Shown here: in pieces, positions 8,062 to 16,728 of the stretch
Numbering within the stretch: position 1 is the stretch's first letter
Layout of the letters: every line of letters starts with the position of its first letter
NCBI GenBank assembly: GCA_964466115.1
Contig: CAYXMH010000001.1
Location: 62,001 to 126,000 of the forward strand
Source: Pseudolysobacter sp964466115
GTDB taxonomy: Bacteria; Pseudomonadota; Gammaproteobacteria; Xanthomonadales; Rhodanobacteraceae
DNA: 64,000 nt
Direction: 5' to 3'
The notes under the pieces: model-generated
Database searches by the model: none
Told to the model about the DNA's origin: nothing
What the model saw: only the letters and a program-made list of their open reading frames with translations
Program-made: the position numbers and the translations under genes

Positions 8062-9107
8062 CAGTGTTTCTCCCCAATTGCGTTAAGTAATTTACGCACC
8101 GGTGCCGGCAAGCCAAGCGCGGCCAGCTCCTGCTGGGCGCACCAGCGTTGATCACAACCCTCGGCGACCCGCAATGGGGCTTTCTCGATCTCAATCAGTA
8201 TCGGTGAAATGGCGAGGTGATAATGACTGAAGCTGTGCACAAACGCAGGCAAAGCTTCCGTACGCCCAGTCACCAGCCCTTGTGTATCCGGTACCAACAA
8301 CGCTGCCACTTCATCATTCGCTTCCGGTAAGCTCCACAAGCGCGCCCACACGCCCGTGGGCGGACGCCGCTCAAGCAATATACGCCCCTTGGCATCGCGC
8401 AAAATTAAAAACGCGGTATGGCGCGTCGGTTTGGCGCGTACCGGTTTGCGTTCCGGCAATGCAGCCGTAAGACCATCACGTGCGGCGACGCAATCGGATT
8501 GCAACGGGCAATCCATACAGCGCGGTTTTGCGCGCGTGCAGAGCGTAGCGCCGAGATCCATAATCGCTTGCGTGTAATCGGCCACACGTTGCAGCGGCGT
8601 ATGCGATTTTGCCAATGCCCATAAGCGCTCTTGTACGGGCACAGCACCCGGCCATCCACGCACGCCGTGCACTCGCGTTAACACGCGTTTGACGTTGCCA
8701 TCCAAGATCGGCATTGGTATAGCGTAGGCCTGCGCCAAAATCGCCCCCGCGGTGGAGCGGCCAATTCCGGGCAGCGCGATCAGCTGATCGTAATCACGCG
8801 GCAACTCGCCATTGTGTTGCTCAACACACGCAGCGGCGGCTCGATGCAAATTGCGCGCGCGGCTGTAATAACCAAGACCCGACCACAGCGCCAACACGCG
8901 ATCTTCCGTAGCCTCTGCTAATGCAGCAAGCGTCGGTAAAGCAGACACAAACCGGTCGAAATACGGAATTGCGGTAATGACTTGGGTTTGCTGCAGCATA
9001 ATCTCAGACAGCCACACCCGATACGGCGTGCGCGATTGCTGCCACGGCAAATCCTTACGGCCGTATTGGTCGTACCAGGCCAGTAAACGCGCTGCAATTC
9101 GTTTCAC
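8061..9107 (-). CDS. mutY: A/G-specific adenine DNA glycosylase
   Basis: Removes adenine mispaired with 8-oxoguanine. From GTG at 9107 the protein is 348 residues and starts VKRIAARLLAWYDQYGRKDL, like known MutY. The helix-hairpin-helix LPGIGRSTAGA lies near residues 113-123, the catalytic-aspartate motif LDGNVKR near residue 137, and the 4Fe-4S ligands near residue 190 have the exact C-x6-C-x2-C-x5-C spacing. A C-terminal NUDIX-like domain that senses 8-oxoG follows (residues 230-345). The frame stays open to a GTG at 9152, but that would translate a palindrome (9133-9150), so I prefer 9107. It overlaps yggX by one base. Confidence 0.95.
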   Translation of the reverse strand: MKRIAARLLAWYDQYGRKDLPWQQSRTPYRVWLSEIMLQQTQVITAIPYFDRFVSALPTLAALAEATEDRVLALWSGLGYYSRARNLHRAAAACVEQHNGELPRDYDQLIALPGIGRSTAGAILAQAYAIPMPILDGNVKRVLTRVHGVRGWPGAVPVQERLWALAKSHTPLQRVADYTQAIMDLGATLCTRAKPRCMDCPLQSDCVAARDGLTAALPERKPVRAKPTRHTAFLILRDAKGRILLERRPPTGVWARLWSLPEANDEVAALLVPDTQGLVTGRTEALPAFVHSFSHYHLAISPILIEIEKAPLRVAEGCDQRWCAQQELAALGLPAPVRKLLNAIGEKH

Positions 9108-9132
9108 AATGCAATTCAAATAAATTTTGTAA

Positions 9133-9150
9133 GGTGGGCCTTGGCCCACC
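9133..9150. repeat. GGTGGGCC palindrome between ftsY and mutY
   Basis: GGTGGGCC (9133-9140), TT, GGCCCACC (9143-9150) form a perfect 8-base inverted repeat immediately downstream of ftsY and upstream of mutY. There is no clear T-run. A shorter related palindrome, GTGGGCCCAC, occurs at about 40673-40682 beside ligA. Confidence 0.6.
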
Positions 9151-9175
9151 ACCGATCACCGCACACCCAATTCCG

Positions 9176-10222
9176 CTAGAGCGCCTCCGGCAACAACCCA
9201 TCCACAAACGACACCGCATCGAATTCACGCAACTGATCAAGCCCCTCGCCCAATCCGACAAAGCGAATCGGCAGTGCAAACTCCTTGGCCAACGCAAATA
9301 ACACACCGCCTTTTGCGGTGCCATCCAACTTTGTGACGATAAGGCCTGTGACATCCACGGCCTTCAAAAACTGCCGCACTTGATTGACCGCATTTTGCCC
9401 GGTCGTGCCATCCAAAACCAACAACACTTCATGCGGTGCCGTTGCATCAAGCTTGCCAAGCACGCGCTTGATTTTGCTGAGCTCATCCATCAGTCCCGAT
9501 TGCGTGTGCAAACGTCCCGCCGTATCCGCAATCAATACATCCGCGCCGCGTGAACGCGCGGCTTGCAACGCATCAAAAATCACCGAGGCGGAATCGGCGC
9601 CCGGGCCTTGTGCAATCACCGGAACTTGATTGCGCGCACCCCAAGACTGTAACTGCTCGATCGCAGCCGCGCGAAACGTATCACCGGCGGCAAGAACTAC
9701 GCGGTGCCCAAAAAGCTGGAACCGCCGCGCCAATTTTCCAATCGTGGTGGTCTTCCCAGCACCATTAACACCGACAATCAAAATCACAAACGGAGCTTCG
9801 GCTGATTCCAATCGCAAAGGCCGCGCTACCGGCGCGAGTATCGCGACCAATGCCTCTCGTATCGCATTCAACAGTGCCTGCGCATCCGCAAACTCCCGCT
9901 TCGCTAAACGCTTACGCAACCCAGCAATCAGCTCGGTTGTTGCAGCTATGCCAACATCAGCGCCGAGCAAACAGGTTTCAAGCTCGTCGAGCAATGCATC
10001 GTCCAGTTTCGGATTGCGTCCAAACAACGTGGTGATATCTCGAGTAAATACGCTGCCCGACAAACGCTCGCGCCACGTGGTTGTGTTGCTACTTGGCGGA
10101 TCCGCTTTCGCCAGCTCAACGTTATCCGGTTCCTGATGCGGCTGAATAACGGATGAGGCAACGGGCGAAGAAGCATCAGGTGCGTGGGCGATAGCCGGCG
10201 TTTTCTTCCAAAACTTTAACAT
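9176..10222 (-). CDS. ftsY: signal recognition particle receptor FtsY
   Basis: SRP receptor GTPase that docks ribosome-nascent chains at the inner membrane. From ATG at 10222 the product is 348 residues and begins MLKFWKKTP, with a short variable acidic/proline-rich A region to about residue 50. The N domain follows, then the G domain with GVNGAGKTTTIGKLA near residue 155, DTFRAAAIEQL, DTAGR and TKLDGTAKGG. The open frame extends to 10264, but those extra residues do not look like FtsY. The gene diverges from rsmD, as is common in gammaproteobacteria. E. coli follows it with ftsE-ftsX; here mutY-yggX come next. Confidence 0.96.
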   Translation of the reverse strand: MLKFWKKTPAIAHAPDASSPVASSVIQPHQEPDNVELAKADPPSSNTTTWRERLSGSVFTRDITTLFGRNPKLDDALLDELETCLLGADVGIAATTELIAGLRKRLAKREFADAQALLNAIREALVAILAPVARPLRLESAEAPFVILIVGVNGAGKTTTIGKLARRFQLFGHRVVLAAGDTFRAAAIEQLQSWGARNQVPVIAQGPGADSASVIFDALQAARSRGADVLIADTAGRLHTQSGLMDELSKIKRVLGKLDATAPHEVLLVLDGTTGQNAVNQVRQFLKAVDVTGLIVTKLDGTAKGGVLFALAKEFALPIRFVGLGEGLDQLREFDAVSFVDGLLPEAL

Positions 10223-10279
10223 TGCATAACGAATTCGAGGAAAATAGACCGCTGATGTTACCACCGGACCGCCCTGTTG

Positions 10280-10870
10280 ATGACCAAATCCATTGCCAAA
10301 TCCGCACCGGGAAAGCTTCGCATCATCGCTGGCCGCTTGCGCAACTCGCGCATTGCCGTTCCCGACTTACCGGGGCTTCGGCCCACCGCCGAACGTGTAC
10401 GCGAAACCGTGTTTAACTGGCTAGCCCCGGTGATCGAAGGCAGCCGTTGCTTGGATCTATTCGCCGGTACGGGAGCGCTGGGCCTTGAGGCCTGTTCACG
10501 CGGAGCCGCTGAAGTTCACTTCATCGAACGCGATCGCCATTTGGTACGGTTGCTTCAAGACAATCTCACTCGGCTTAACGTTACCGGGGTGCAGATCCAT
10601 AATAAGGAGGCGCTGTCATTTCTTTATGAGCCCGCGCAACCCTTCGATATCGTATTTCTCGATCCGCCGTTCGCTGAAAACCATTGGGCGCCGGTTGCGC
10701 AAGCCCTGCAAACACGAGGATGGCTTAAAGAAACGGCGCTGGTCTATGTTGAATCGCAACGCAATCACCCGCTTAGCTTGCCCATGCAATGGCAGCCTCA
10801 CCGCGAAGGCCATGCGGGTTTAGTGCGATATGGGCTCTATCGCGTTGCTGGGCCATCCGTTAAGCTTTAG
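10280..10870 (+). CDS. rsmD: 16S rRNA (guanine966-N2)-methyltransferase
   Basis: SAM-dependent methyltransferase acting on G966 of 16S rRNA. The 196-residue product has the RsmD start KLRIIAGRLRNSRI, the LRPTAERVRETVFNWL motif near residue 35, the SAM loop LDLFAGTGALGLEA near residue 58 and the catalytic DPPF motif in IVFLDPPF near residue 130. ATG at 10280 is chosen over the TTG immediately before it. It diverges from ftsY and ends 22 bases before coaD. Confidence 0.94.
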   Translation: MTKSIAKSAPGKLRIIAGRLRNSRIAVPDLPGLRPTAERVRETVFNWLAPVIEGSRCLDLFAGTGALGLEACSRGAAEVHFIERDRHLVRLLQDNLTRLNVTGVQIHNKEALSFLYEPAQPFDIVFLDPPFAENHWAPVAQALQTRGWLKETALVYVESQRNHPLSLPMQWQPHREGHAGLVRYGLYRVAGPSVKL

Positions 10871-10892
10871 CGTCTTGTTCGCGCGGCTGGTT

Positions 10893-11405
10893 ATGCCAAC
10901 TCATTCCGTCAATCCCCAACGAGCGCGTGTCGCGGTTTACCCCGGCACTTTTGATCCAATTACCAACGGCCATACCGATTTGGTTAGCCGCGCATCACCG
11001 CTGTTCGATCGCATCATCGTCGGCATTGCCGATAATCCAAACAAAGGGCCTGGTTTTAGCCTGGACGAGCGCATTGCACTGGCGCGATTGGCTCTGGCGG
11101 GTATTGCCAACGTAGAAGTGCGCGGGTTTTCGGCGTTGCTGGCGCATTTTGTCAAAGAAGTCGGTGCTGGCGTTATTCTGCGCGGCCTGCGCGCCGTATC
11201 GGATTTCGAATACGAGTTCCAGCTCGCCAGCATGAATCGACATCTCATTCCCGAAACCGAAACCTTATTTCTCACACCGGCAGAGCAATACGGTTTTATT
11301 TCATCGTCATTGGTGCGCGAAGTGGCGCGCCTTGGCGGGGACGTCTCTGAATTCGTACACCCGGCAGTGCAACACGCGCTAAAACAGCACTGGCGGAATT
11401 CCTAA
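10893..11405 (+). CDS. coaD: phosphopantetheine adenylyltransferase
   Basis: Penultimate step of coenzyme A synthesis: 4'-phosphopantetheine plus ATP gives dephospho-CoA. From ATG at 10893 the 170-residue protein has the nucleotidyltransferase signature YPGTFDPITNGHTDL near residues 16-30 and the conserved ISSSLVRE segment near residue 130. The open frame begins earlier at 10830 inside rsmD; the later ATG fits the family. It follows rsmD by 22 bases and probably shares its transcript. Confidence 0.95.
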   Translation: MPTHSVNPQRARVAVYPGTFDPITNGHTDLVSRASPLFDRIIVGIADNPNKGPGFSLDERIALARLALAGIANVEVRGFSALLAHFVKEVGAGVILRGLRAVSDFEYEFQLASMNRHLIPETETLFLTPAEQYGFISSSLVREVARLGGDVSEFVHPAVQHALKQHWRNS

Positions 11406-11434
11406 ACTGCTGCAAATTTTAAAAGGGGAAATTT

Positions 11435-11950
11435 GTGACCACTGTAATCCGCGTTATGGCCTTAGCCGCGTTTTGTATCTTAAGTTTAGGCGCCTGCACC
11501 CAATCCAGCGATAACGGCAAAAAACCCGCCGTCGACCAAGCCGTGCCGACCCAAGCCGTCAATTTGCCCGTAGATGCCAAAGACACGGCTGCCTGGAAAA
11601 AATATCTGGTAAGCGTGGTAAAGCAGAACATGCAGGGCATCACGAGCAGCCCTTATATGTATTTCGTTCCCAGTGGCGATGACGAGGACACCAAAGTCGC
11701 GCGCAAAAACCAGCTCGATAACGTCCAAGTGATCGTTGGCCGCACCGTTCTGCCGGGCAATATGATGGCGTTCGGCGGTCCCGATTCCAAAACCACGGCG
11801 GATCTGATGATTGAGTCGTTTAAAGAGGCAAAAGCCGGCGCTTTTAAAGGCGTGACGGTGTTGTTCGTCGGAGCCGCCGCAGATGTTGATCGTGCGAAAG
11901 CGGCAATAGCCCCAAGCGGTGCCGAGTTCCGTTTTGTGGAAATGAAGTAA
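11435..11950 (+). CDS. putative outer-membrane lipoprotein, unknown function
   Basis: I do not recognise a family. The 171-residue protein starts with GTG behind a strong AAGGGGA ribosome site. It has a clear type II signal with lipobox LGAC and the lipidated cysteine at residue 21; threonine at +2 favours sorting to the outer membrane. A low-complexity linker follows, then a soluble domain of about 130 residues with alternating helices and strands (for example NVQVIVGRTVLPGNMMAFGG at about residues 91-110 and VTVLFVGAAADVDRAKAAI at about 142-160). It lies 29 bases after coaD and 50 bases before the ferredoxin, all rightward. A periplasmic role is inferred only from the signal. Confidence 0.75.
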   Translation: MTTVIRVMALAAFCILSLGACTQSSDNGKKPAVDQAVPTQAVNLPVDAKDTAAWKKYLVSVVKQNMQGITSSPYMYFVPSGDDEDTKVARKNQLDNVQVIVGRTVLPGNMMAFGGPDSKTTADLMIESFKEAKAGAFKGVTVLFVGAAADVDRAKAAIAPSGAEFRFVEMK

Positions 11951-12000
11951 CTTATGCCGTGGCGGTCGGACTTCCTCGGCCGCCACGCGAGCAAAAAATA

Positions 12001-12255
12001 ATGGCTTTGCTAATCACCGATCAATGCATTAACTGCGATGTTTGCGAACCGGTTTGCCCGAATCAAGCGATTGCCCAGGGCGATCAATTTTATGTCATTG
12101 AACCGAATCGCTGTACGGAATGCGTTGGTCATTACGATACCCCGCAATGTGTCGAGGTATGCCCGGTCGAATGCATTATCGTTGACGCAATCCACACCGA
12201 AACGCAGGCTGAACTGCTAGCCAAATACCAGCATTTGACCGGAGCCGGCGCATGA
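12001..12255 (+). CDS. YfhL-type 2[4Fe-4S] ferredoxin
   Basis: Small electron carrier with two 4Fe-4S clusters. The 84-residue protein has C9-x2-C12-x2-C15-x3-C19 and a second motif C-x2-C-x8-C-x3-C. The eight-residue insertion in the second motif is the mark of the YfhL/Allochromatium-type low-potential ferredoxins. The open frame begins at 11959, but ATG at 12001 gives the expected MALLITDQCINCDVCEPVCP. Its stop overlaps the ggt start in ATGA, suggesting coupling. YfhL is usually near coaD or acpS-pdxJ in gammaproteobacteria. Its redox partner is not evident here. Confidence 0.92.
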   Translation: MALLITDQCINCDVCEPVCPNQAIAQGDQFYVIEPNRCTECVGHYDTPQCVEVCPVECIIVDAIHTETQAELLAKYQHLTGAGA

Positions 12256-13928
12256 GAAGAAGTCCCTGCCATCTCATCGTTATTGCGCTGGCGCTTGGCG
12301 CAACAACGGCGCTGGCGCAAGAAAAACCCGGCCACGCCGCCATTGCCAGCGCCCATAAGCTGGCAACCGAGGCCGGTTTTGAAATCCTCGCAGCGAACGG
12401 CAACGCGTTTGATGCGGCAATTGCGGTAAGCGCGACATTGGCCGTCGTTGAACCGGCGAGCTCCGGCATTGGCGGCGGTGCTTTTTGGTTAATTCATCGC
12501 GCCGCCGATAACAAAGACCTGCTGATCGATGCCCGCGAAATTGCGCCAGGAGCCGCTAGCGGCAAACTGTATCTCGATGAAAAAGGCGAGCTCGACAAGG
12601 ACAAATCAATCAACGGCGCGATCGCGGCCGCAATCCCGGGCGAGCCGGCCGGTTTGGTCTGGTTGGCTGAGCATTACGGTAAACTGCCATTAGCGAAATC
12701 GCTAGCGCCTGCGATTCGCATTGCCCGCCAGGGATTTCAACCCGACGCGCGGTTCCTAACCTCGCTTGGGTATCGCAAAGAGATCATTCAGCGCTACCCC
12801 GCATCGGCAAAGTTGTTTCTGGATAACGGCGAGGTGCCCAAAGCCGGTTGGATTTTTAAAAATCCCGATCTCGCCCACACCTTGGAATTAATTGCCGAAC
12901 ACGGCACCGCCGGTTTTTACCAAGGCGAAACCGCGAACAAAATGCTGGCTGGCGTCGGCGCAAGTGGCGGCAATTGGCGCTTGGAGGATCTTGCGCATTA
13001 TCAAGTGAAGGAACGCGCCCCGCTTGAGTTCGACTATCGCGGATACCACATCGTGACCGCCCCGCCGCCTTCTTCCGGCGGCGTCGCTCTAGGCGAAATG
13101 CTGAACGTCCTGGAAGGCTACGATCTGACCAAAATGGATCGCGTTCACCGCGTACATCTCACCGTAGAGGCTATGCGCCGCGCTTATCGCGATCGTGGCG
13201 ATTACATGGGCGATCCCGATTTTGTAACGATGCCAATTAAGATGCTGATGGATCCAGCGTATGCCGCTGGCTTGCGCGCCTCCATTCGTACCGATAAAGC
13301 AACGCCGAGCAGCATGCTGCCGGGCATCGAAGAGCCCGCCAGCGGCACGCACACCTCGCATTTTTCATTGATCGACGCGCAAGGCAACCGCGTCGCCGCC
13401 ACCCTTACGGTTAATCTGCCTTTTGGCAGTGCGTTCGTTCCGGCGGGAACCGGGTTTGTGCTTAATAATGAGCTCGATGATTTCGCGCTCAAAGCCGGCG
13501 CACCCAACGCCTATGGCCTAATTGGTAACAACGCCAATGCGATTGAACCCTACAAGCGGCCGTTGTCGTCGATGACTCCGACGTTCATTGTCGGCAAGGA
13601 CAAACTTGCCGTTATCGGAACGCCCGGCGGCAGCCGCATCATCACGATGGTGCTGGAAGGCATTCTCGCGTTTGTGGACGGTGAGCTGCCGCAATCGGTC
13701 GTCGCCCTGCGCCGTTACCATCACCAATATCTACCGGATGTCATCTTTGCCGAAGTAGGCGCCTTTACCCGCACTGAGCGCAAAGCCCTGGAAGACTTAG
13801 GCCATACGGTTCACGATGGGGAGCAAAATTGGGGCTTAATGAATATGGTCAGCTGGGACTTAGGCAACGGTAAACTGTATGGTGGCAGCGATCCGCGCGG
13901 CGTGAGCGGCAGCGCCGTGGTTAAGTAG
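12252..13928 (+). CDS. ggt: gamma-glutamyltranspeptidase, exported
   Basis: Periplasmic Ntn-hydrolase that cleaves the gamma-glutamyl bond of glutathione and related peptides. The 558-residue precursor has a signal peptide of about 22 residues ending ALAQ. SGIGGGAFWLIH near residue 75 is the conserved GGT motif. The autocleavage nucleophile is threonine 368, in GTHTSHFSLID, and the SSMTPTFIV plus GTPGGSRI motifs of the small subunit lie near residues 438 and 456. Length fits the family. It starts inside the ferredoxin stop codon and ends 11 bases before an MBL-fold gene. Confidence 0.94.
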   Translation: MRRSPCHLIVIALALGATTALAQEKPGHAAIASAHKLATEAGFEILAANGNAFDAAIAVSATLAVVEPASSGIGGGAFWLIHRAADNKDLLIDAREIAPGAASGKLYLDEKGELDKDKSINGAIAAAIPGEPAGLVWLAEHYGKLPLAKSLAPAIRIARQGFQPDARFLTSLGYRKEIIQRYPASAKLFLDNGEVPKAGWIFKNPDLAHTLELIAEHGTAGFYQGETANKMLAGVGASGGNWRLEDLAHYQVKERAPLEFDYRGYHIVTAPPPSSGGVALGEMLNVLEGYDLTKMDRVHRVHLTVEAMRRAYRDRGDYMGDPDFVTMPIKMLMDPAYAAGLRASIRTDKATPSSMLPGIEEPASGTHTSHFSLIDAQGNRVAATLTVNLPFGSAFVPAGTGFVLNNELDDFALKAGAPNAYGLIGNNANAIEPYKRPLSSMTPTFIVGKDKLAVIGTPGGSRIITMVLEGILAFVDGELPQSVVALRRYHHQYLPDVIFAEVGAFTRTERKALEDLGHTVHDGEQNWGLMNMVSWDLGNGKLYGGSDPRGVSGSAVVK

Positions 13929-13939
13929 ACGGTATTTCA

Positions 13940-14803
13940 ATGGCAATCAAACTGTGGTCGATCCTTGGAAATTCCCAGCGCCTGGACGGCGGCGCTATGT
14001 TCGGCAACGTGCCGCGCGGCTTATGGGAAAAATGGATCAAGCCCGATGCGCAAAATTGCATCCCCTTGGCTTGCCGCGCGTTGCTGGCGGAGATCGACGG
14101 CCGGCGCGTGTTGTTTGAGACCGGAATAGGTGCCTTTTTCGAACCCAAACTGCGCCAACGTTACGGTGTCGATGAAGCTCAGCACGTGCTGCTGAGCTCA
14201 CTTAGCAAGGCGGGATTTTCGCATCAAGACATCGATTTTGTGGTGCTATCGCACCTGCATTTTGATCACGCCGGTGGATTGCTGGAACCATGGCAGGAAG
14301 GCAAGGACCCTGCCCTGCTGTTTCCCAACGCACGCTATCTCATCGGCGAAGAAAGCTGGCAGCGCGCGCTTAAACCCCATGCGCGCGATCGCGCTTCGTT
14401 TATTCCGGAGCTGCAACCGCTGCTTCACGCATCCGGCCGCCTGGACCTCATCCAGGGCGAGTCTTCCACCGCTTTGGGATCGCAAGTCCGCTTCAGTTTC
14501 AGCTACGGTCACACCCCCGGTTTGATGTTGTCGGAAATCGGCGGTAACGGGGGCGTCGTATTCTGCGCAGATTTAATCCCAGGACGGCCTTGGGTACACC
14601 TGCCGGTAACGATGGGATACGATCGTTATCCGGAATTGTTGATCGATGAAAAGCGCCGGTTTTTGGAAGACAAGCTCGCACGCGGCGTGCAGTTGTTTTT
14701 CACCCACGACAGTGACTGCGCAATGGCCGAGCTGGCGCGCGACGAGAAGGGCAAATTCATTACCCTCGATGCTAAGCCTGAGCTTATTGCATGGGATTTG
14801 TGA
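13940..14803 (+). CDS. MBL-fold metallo-hydrolase (lactonase-like)
   Basis: Metallo-beta-lactamase-fold hydrolase of 287 residues without a signal peptide, thus cytosolic. The dinuclear metal motif HLHFDHAGG is near residues 104-112, a third histidine sits in GHTPGLM near residue 192, FCADLIPG near residue 212 supplies the bridging aspartate, and FTHDSD near residue 255 supplies the last histidine. N-acyl-homoserine lactonases and other hydrolases share this arrangement, so the substrate cannot be named. It lies 11 bases after ggt and 7 bases before the TMEM43-family gene, suggesting co-transcription. Confidence 0.85.
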   Translation: MAIKLWSILGNSQRLDGGAMFGNVPRGLWEKWIKPDAQNCIPLACRALLAEIDGRRVLFETGIGAFFEPKLRQRYGVDEAQHVLLSSLSKAGFSHQDIDFVVLSHLHFDHAGGLLEPWQEGKDPALLFPNARYLIGEESWQRALKPHARDRASFIPELQPLLHASGRLDLIQGESSTALGSQVRFSFSYGHTPGLMLSEIGGNGGVVFCADLIPGRPWVHLPVTMGYDRYPELLIDEKRRFLEDKLARGVQLFFTHDSDCAMAELARDEKGKFITLDAKPELIAWDL

Positions 14804-14810
14804 GGTAGGC

Positions 14811-15998
14811 ATGTCCAACGACTTGATTCGCGAAGTTTCTGAAACCGGATATGACCAACGGATCAAGCAATCGTTTAGCGCCGCTTTGTTTGGTTTATTG
14901 ATTTTTATCGCTGCCTTTCCGCTGGAAATCTGGAACGAAGGTCGAGCGGTTAAACAGCGTCAAGCATTGGAGGAGGGCGCAGGCGAGGTTCTCAGCGTAC
15001 CAACCAATCCCATATCACCCGCAAACACGGGAAAACTCATTCACGTCACCGGCAAAGCGACAGCCGTGCAGCCACCGGTTGATACCGATATCGGCATTTC
15101 GGCACCCGGTCTTGCGTTATACAGAAAAGCGGAAATGCTGCAATGGCGAGAAATTAAAGAAACCCACGAAGAGAAACAACTGGGCGGCGGCAGCAAAACC
15201 GTCACCACTTGGCGGTATGAGATCGATTGGTCAGAAAAATTTTACGACACCGCCCAATTTCACGATCCTCACGGCCATGAAAATCCAACGCGCTTACCAT
15301 TTTTAAGCGCGCATTTTCGCGCGCAGAAAGTCGTGCTCGGCGATTATGTACTTGGGCCGGAAATTACCGACGAAATCCGCCACCAGGAACCACTCGCCCC
15401 GAGAGTCGGGCAGCTTCAACCCAATCTCGCCGCCAGTTTCCAAGTCTACGACGATGCGCTGGTCACTAGTAAAGTTTTGGGACAGCCCAAAATCGGCGAC
15501 GTGCGCATCCGCTATTTCGTGATTCCGGAACAAACCATCAGCATCGTCGGCGCGCAGGCCGGCAATGGCATCGGTAAATACCACACGAAAAATGGATCCG
15601 ATGTCCTATTGATCGAAAGCGGCGAGCGCAGCGCCGACGATATGTTTGTCACCGCGCAAGAACACAATACGACGTTAACCTGGGTGCTGCGCGGCATCGG
15701 GTTTATGATGATGTGGTTTGGTTTGAGCGCGGCATTGGGTTGGATTGGCCGCCTATTGGACGTTATCCCCTGGGTCGGATCCTTAATTGAAACCGGAATT
15801 GGCATCATCGCCGCGTTATTAGCCGCGATCTTCTCGTTGTTGACGGTTGCATTGGCCTGGTTTGTCTATCGGCCATGGCTTTCACTGACGCTGTTTGTCG
15901 GGATTGTATTTTGTATTTTTATGATCCGGCAGCGTAATCGGATGCCGCCAAAACAAGTAAGGCCACGCAACTTGCCACCGCCGGGTTCGTTCAGGTAG
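14811..15998 (+). CDS. TMEM43/LUMA-family membrane protein
   Basis: Homologue of the TMEM43 (DUF1625) family, known in animals as a nuclear-envelope/ER protein and of unknown role in bacteria. The 395-residue product has one N-terminal membrane segment (about residues 23-40, FGLLIFIAAFPLEIW) followed by the family motif NEGRAVKQRQALEEGAGEV. A long extracytoplasmic region (about 45-285) and a cluster of three to four membrane helices (about 288-375) follow. The last 20 residues are basic and proline-rich. ATG at 14811 has a TGAGGTAGG ribosome site; the open frame extends upstream only as a shadow of the MBL gene. Confidence 0.85.
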   Translation: MSNDLIREVSETGYDQRIKQSFSAALFGLLIFIAAFPLEIWNEGRAVKQRQALEEGAGEVLSVPTNPISPANTGKLIHVTGKATAVQPPVDTDIGISAPGLALYRKAEMLQWREIKETHEEKQLGGGSKTVTTWRYEIDWSEKFYDTAQFHDPHGHENPTRLPFLSAHFRAQKVVLGDYVLGPEITDEIRHQEPLAPRVGQLQPNLAASFQVYDDALVTSKVLGQPKIGDVRIRYFVIPEQTISIVGAQAGNGIGKYHTKNGSDVLLIESGERSADDMFVTAQEHNTTLTWVLRGIGFMMMWFGLSAALGWIGRLLDVIPWVGSLIETGIGIIAALLAAIFSLLTVALAWFVYRPWLSLTLFVGIVFCIFMIRQRNRMPPKQVRPRNLPPPGSFR

Positions 15999-16115
15999 CA
16001 ATCTTAGAGCTCTAAGCCAAACCTGCCACCGACTCGCCAGACCGAAGTCATTTCGGCTATGCTGCGAACCAAGGATCACCGATCGCAGTTAAGCTTAATC
16101 CTATATGAGGTAGGA

Positions 16116-16712
16116 ATGCTGGGCCCGATTGCAACCACCAACGATATCCATTCCACGCGCGTTTTATCTTTGGACGCAACCGGGCGCATTCTCGACTGGA
16201 TAAGCTGGCAGGATGCCGTGTGTTTGTATGTCCGCGACGCCGTAGCATGGACCTTAGGCACGCCGTGCCTAACCATTCACGGGGGCACCAGCCGGCTGAC
16301 CGGTGAGCAAAGCCTGCTCGAATTGCACCCCATCGTTGCCAGCCGCGGTCATGCGCATGCAATTGCGATGGACCCCGCGCCGGCGCTTACCAATACCGCG
16401 CTGTTTGCCCGCGACCGCATGCTTTGTCTTTATTGCGGCGAGCATTACCACCGCGGCACGCTTACCCGCGACCATGTCGTTCCGCAATCCAAAGGCGGAT
16501 TAGACACGTGGGAAAACGTGGTCACCGCCTGCATTACTTGCAACGTCAGAAAAGGCGGCCGCACGCCACAGCAAGCCTCCATGCCGCTGCTGGCGGTGCC
16601 TTATCGCCCAAGTTGGGTTGAGCATCTGATCTTATCAAACCGTAATATATTGGCTGATCAGATGGAGTTTTTGCGTAGCCATTTGCCGAAGAATCGGCGG
16701 CATTCGCAGTAA
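16116..16712 (+). CDS. HNH endonuclease
   Basis: Stand-alone HNH nuclease of 198 residues. The first zinc pair CLYCG is at C104/C107, the catalytic RDHVVPQSKGG segment near residues 118-128 carries the HNH histidine, followed by WENVVTACITCN with asparagine and the second cysteine pair near residues 140-143. The N-terminal 100 residues have no domain I recognise. ATG at 16116 has a GAGGTAGGA ribosome site 4-6 bases upstream, better than the earlier ATG at 16059. No methylase, restriction subunit or phage gene is adjacent, so a repair, homing or defence role cannot be chosen. Confidence 0.88.
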   Translation: MLGPIATTNDIHSTRVLSLDATGRILDWISWQDAVCLYVRDAVAWTLGTPCLTIHGGTSRLTGEQSLLELHPIVASRGHAHAIAMDPAPALTNTALFARDRMLCLYCGEHYHRGTLTRDHVVPQSKGGLDTWENVVTACITCNVRKGGRTPQQASMPLLAVPYRPSWVEHLILSNRNILADQMEFLRSHLPKNRRHSQ

Positions 16713-16728
16713 CGATGAGTTCATCATC

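Noticed and set aside
11959..12000. Upstream extension of the ferredoxin
   Set aside because: The extra 14 residues are not in the YfhL family; ATG at 12001 fits exactly.
13940..14803. Calling the MBL-fold gene a quorum-quenching AHL lactonase
   Set aside because: The metal motif is shared by many hydrolases; there is no quorum-sensing context to choose this substrate.
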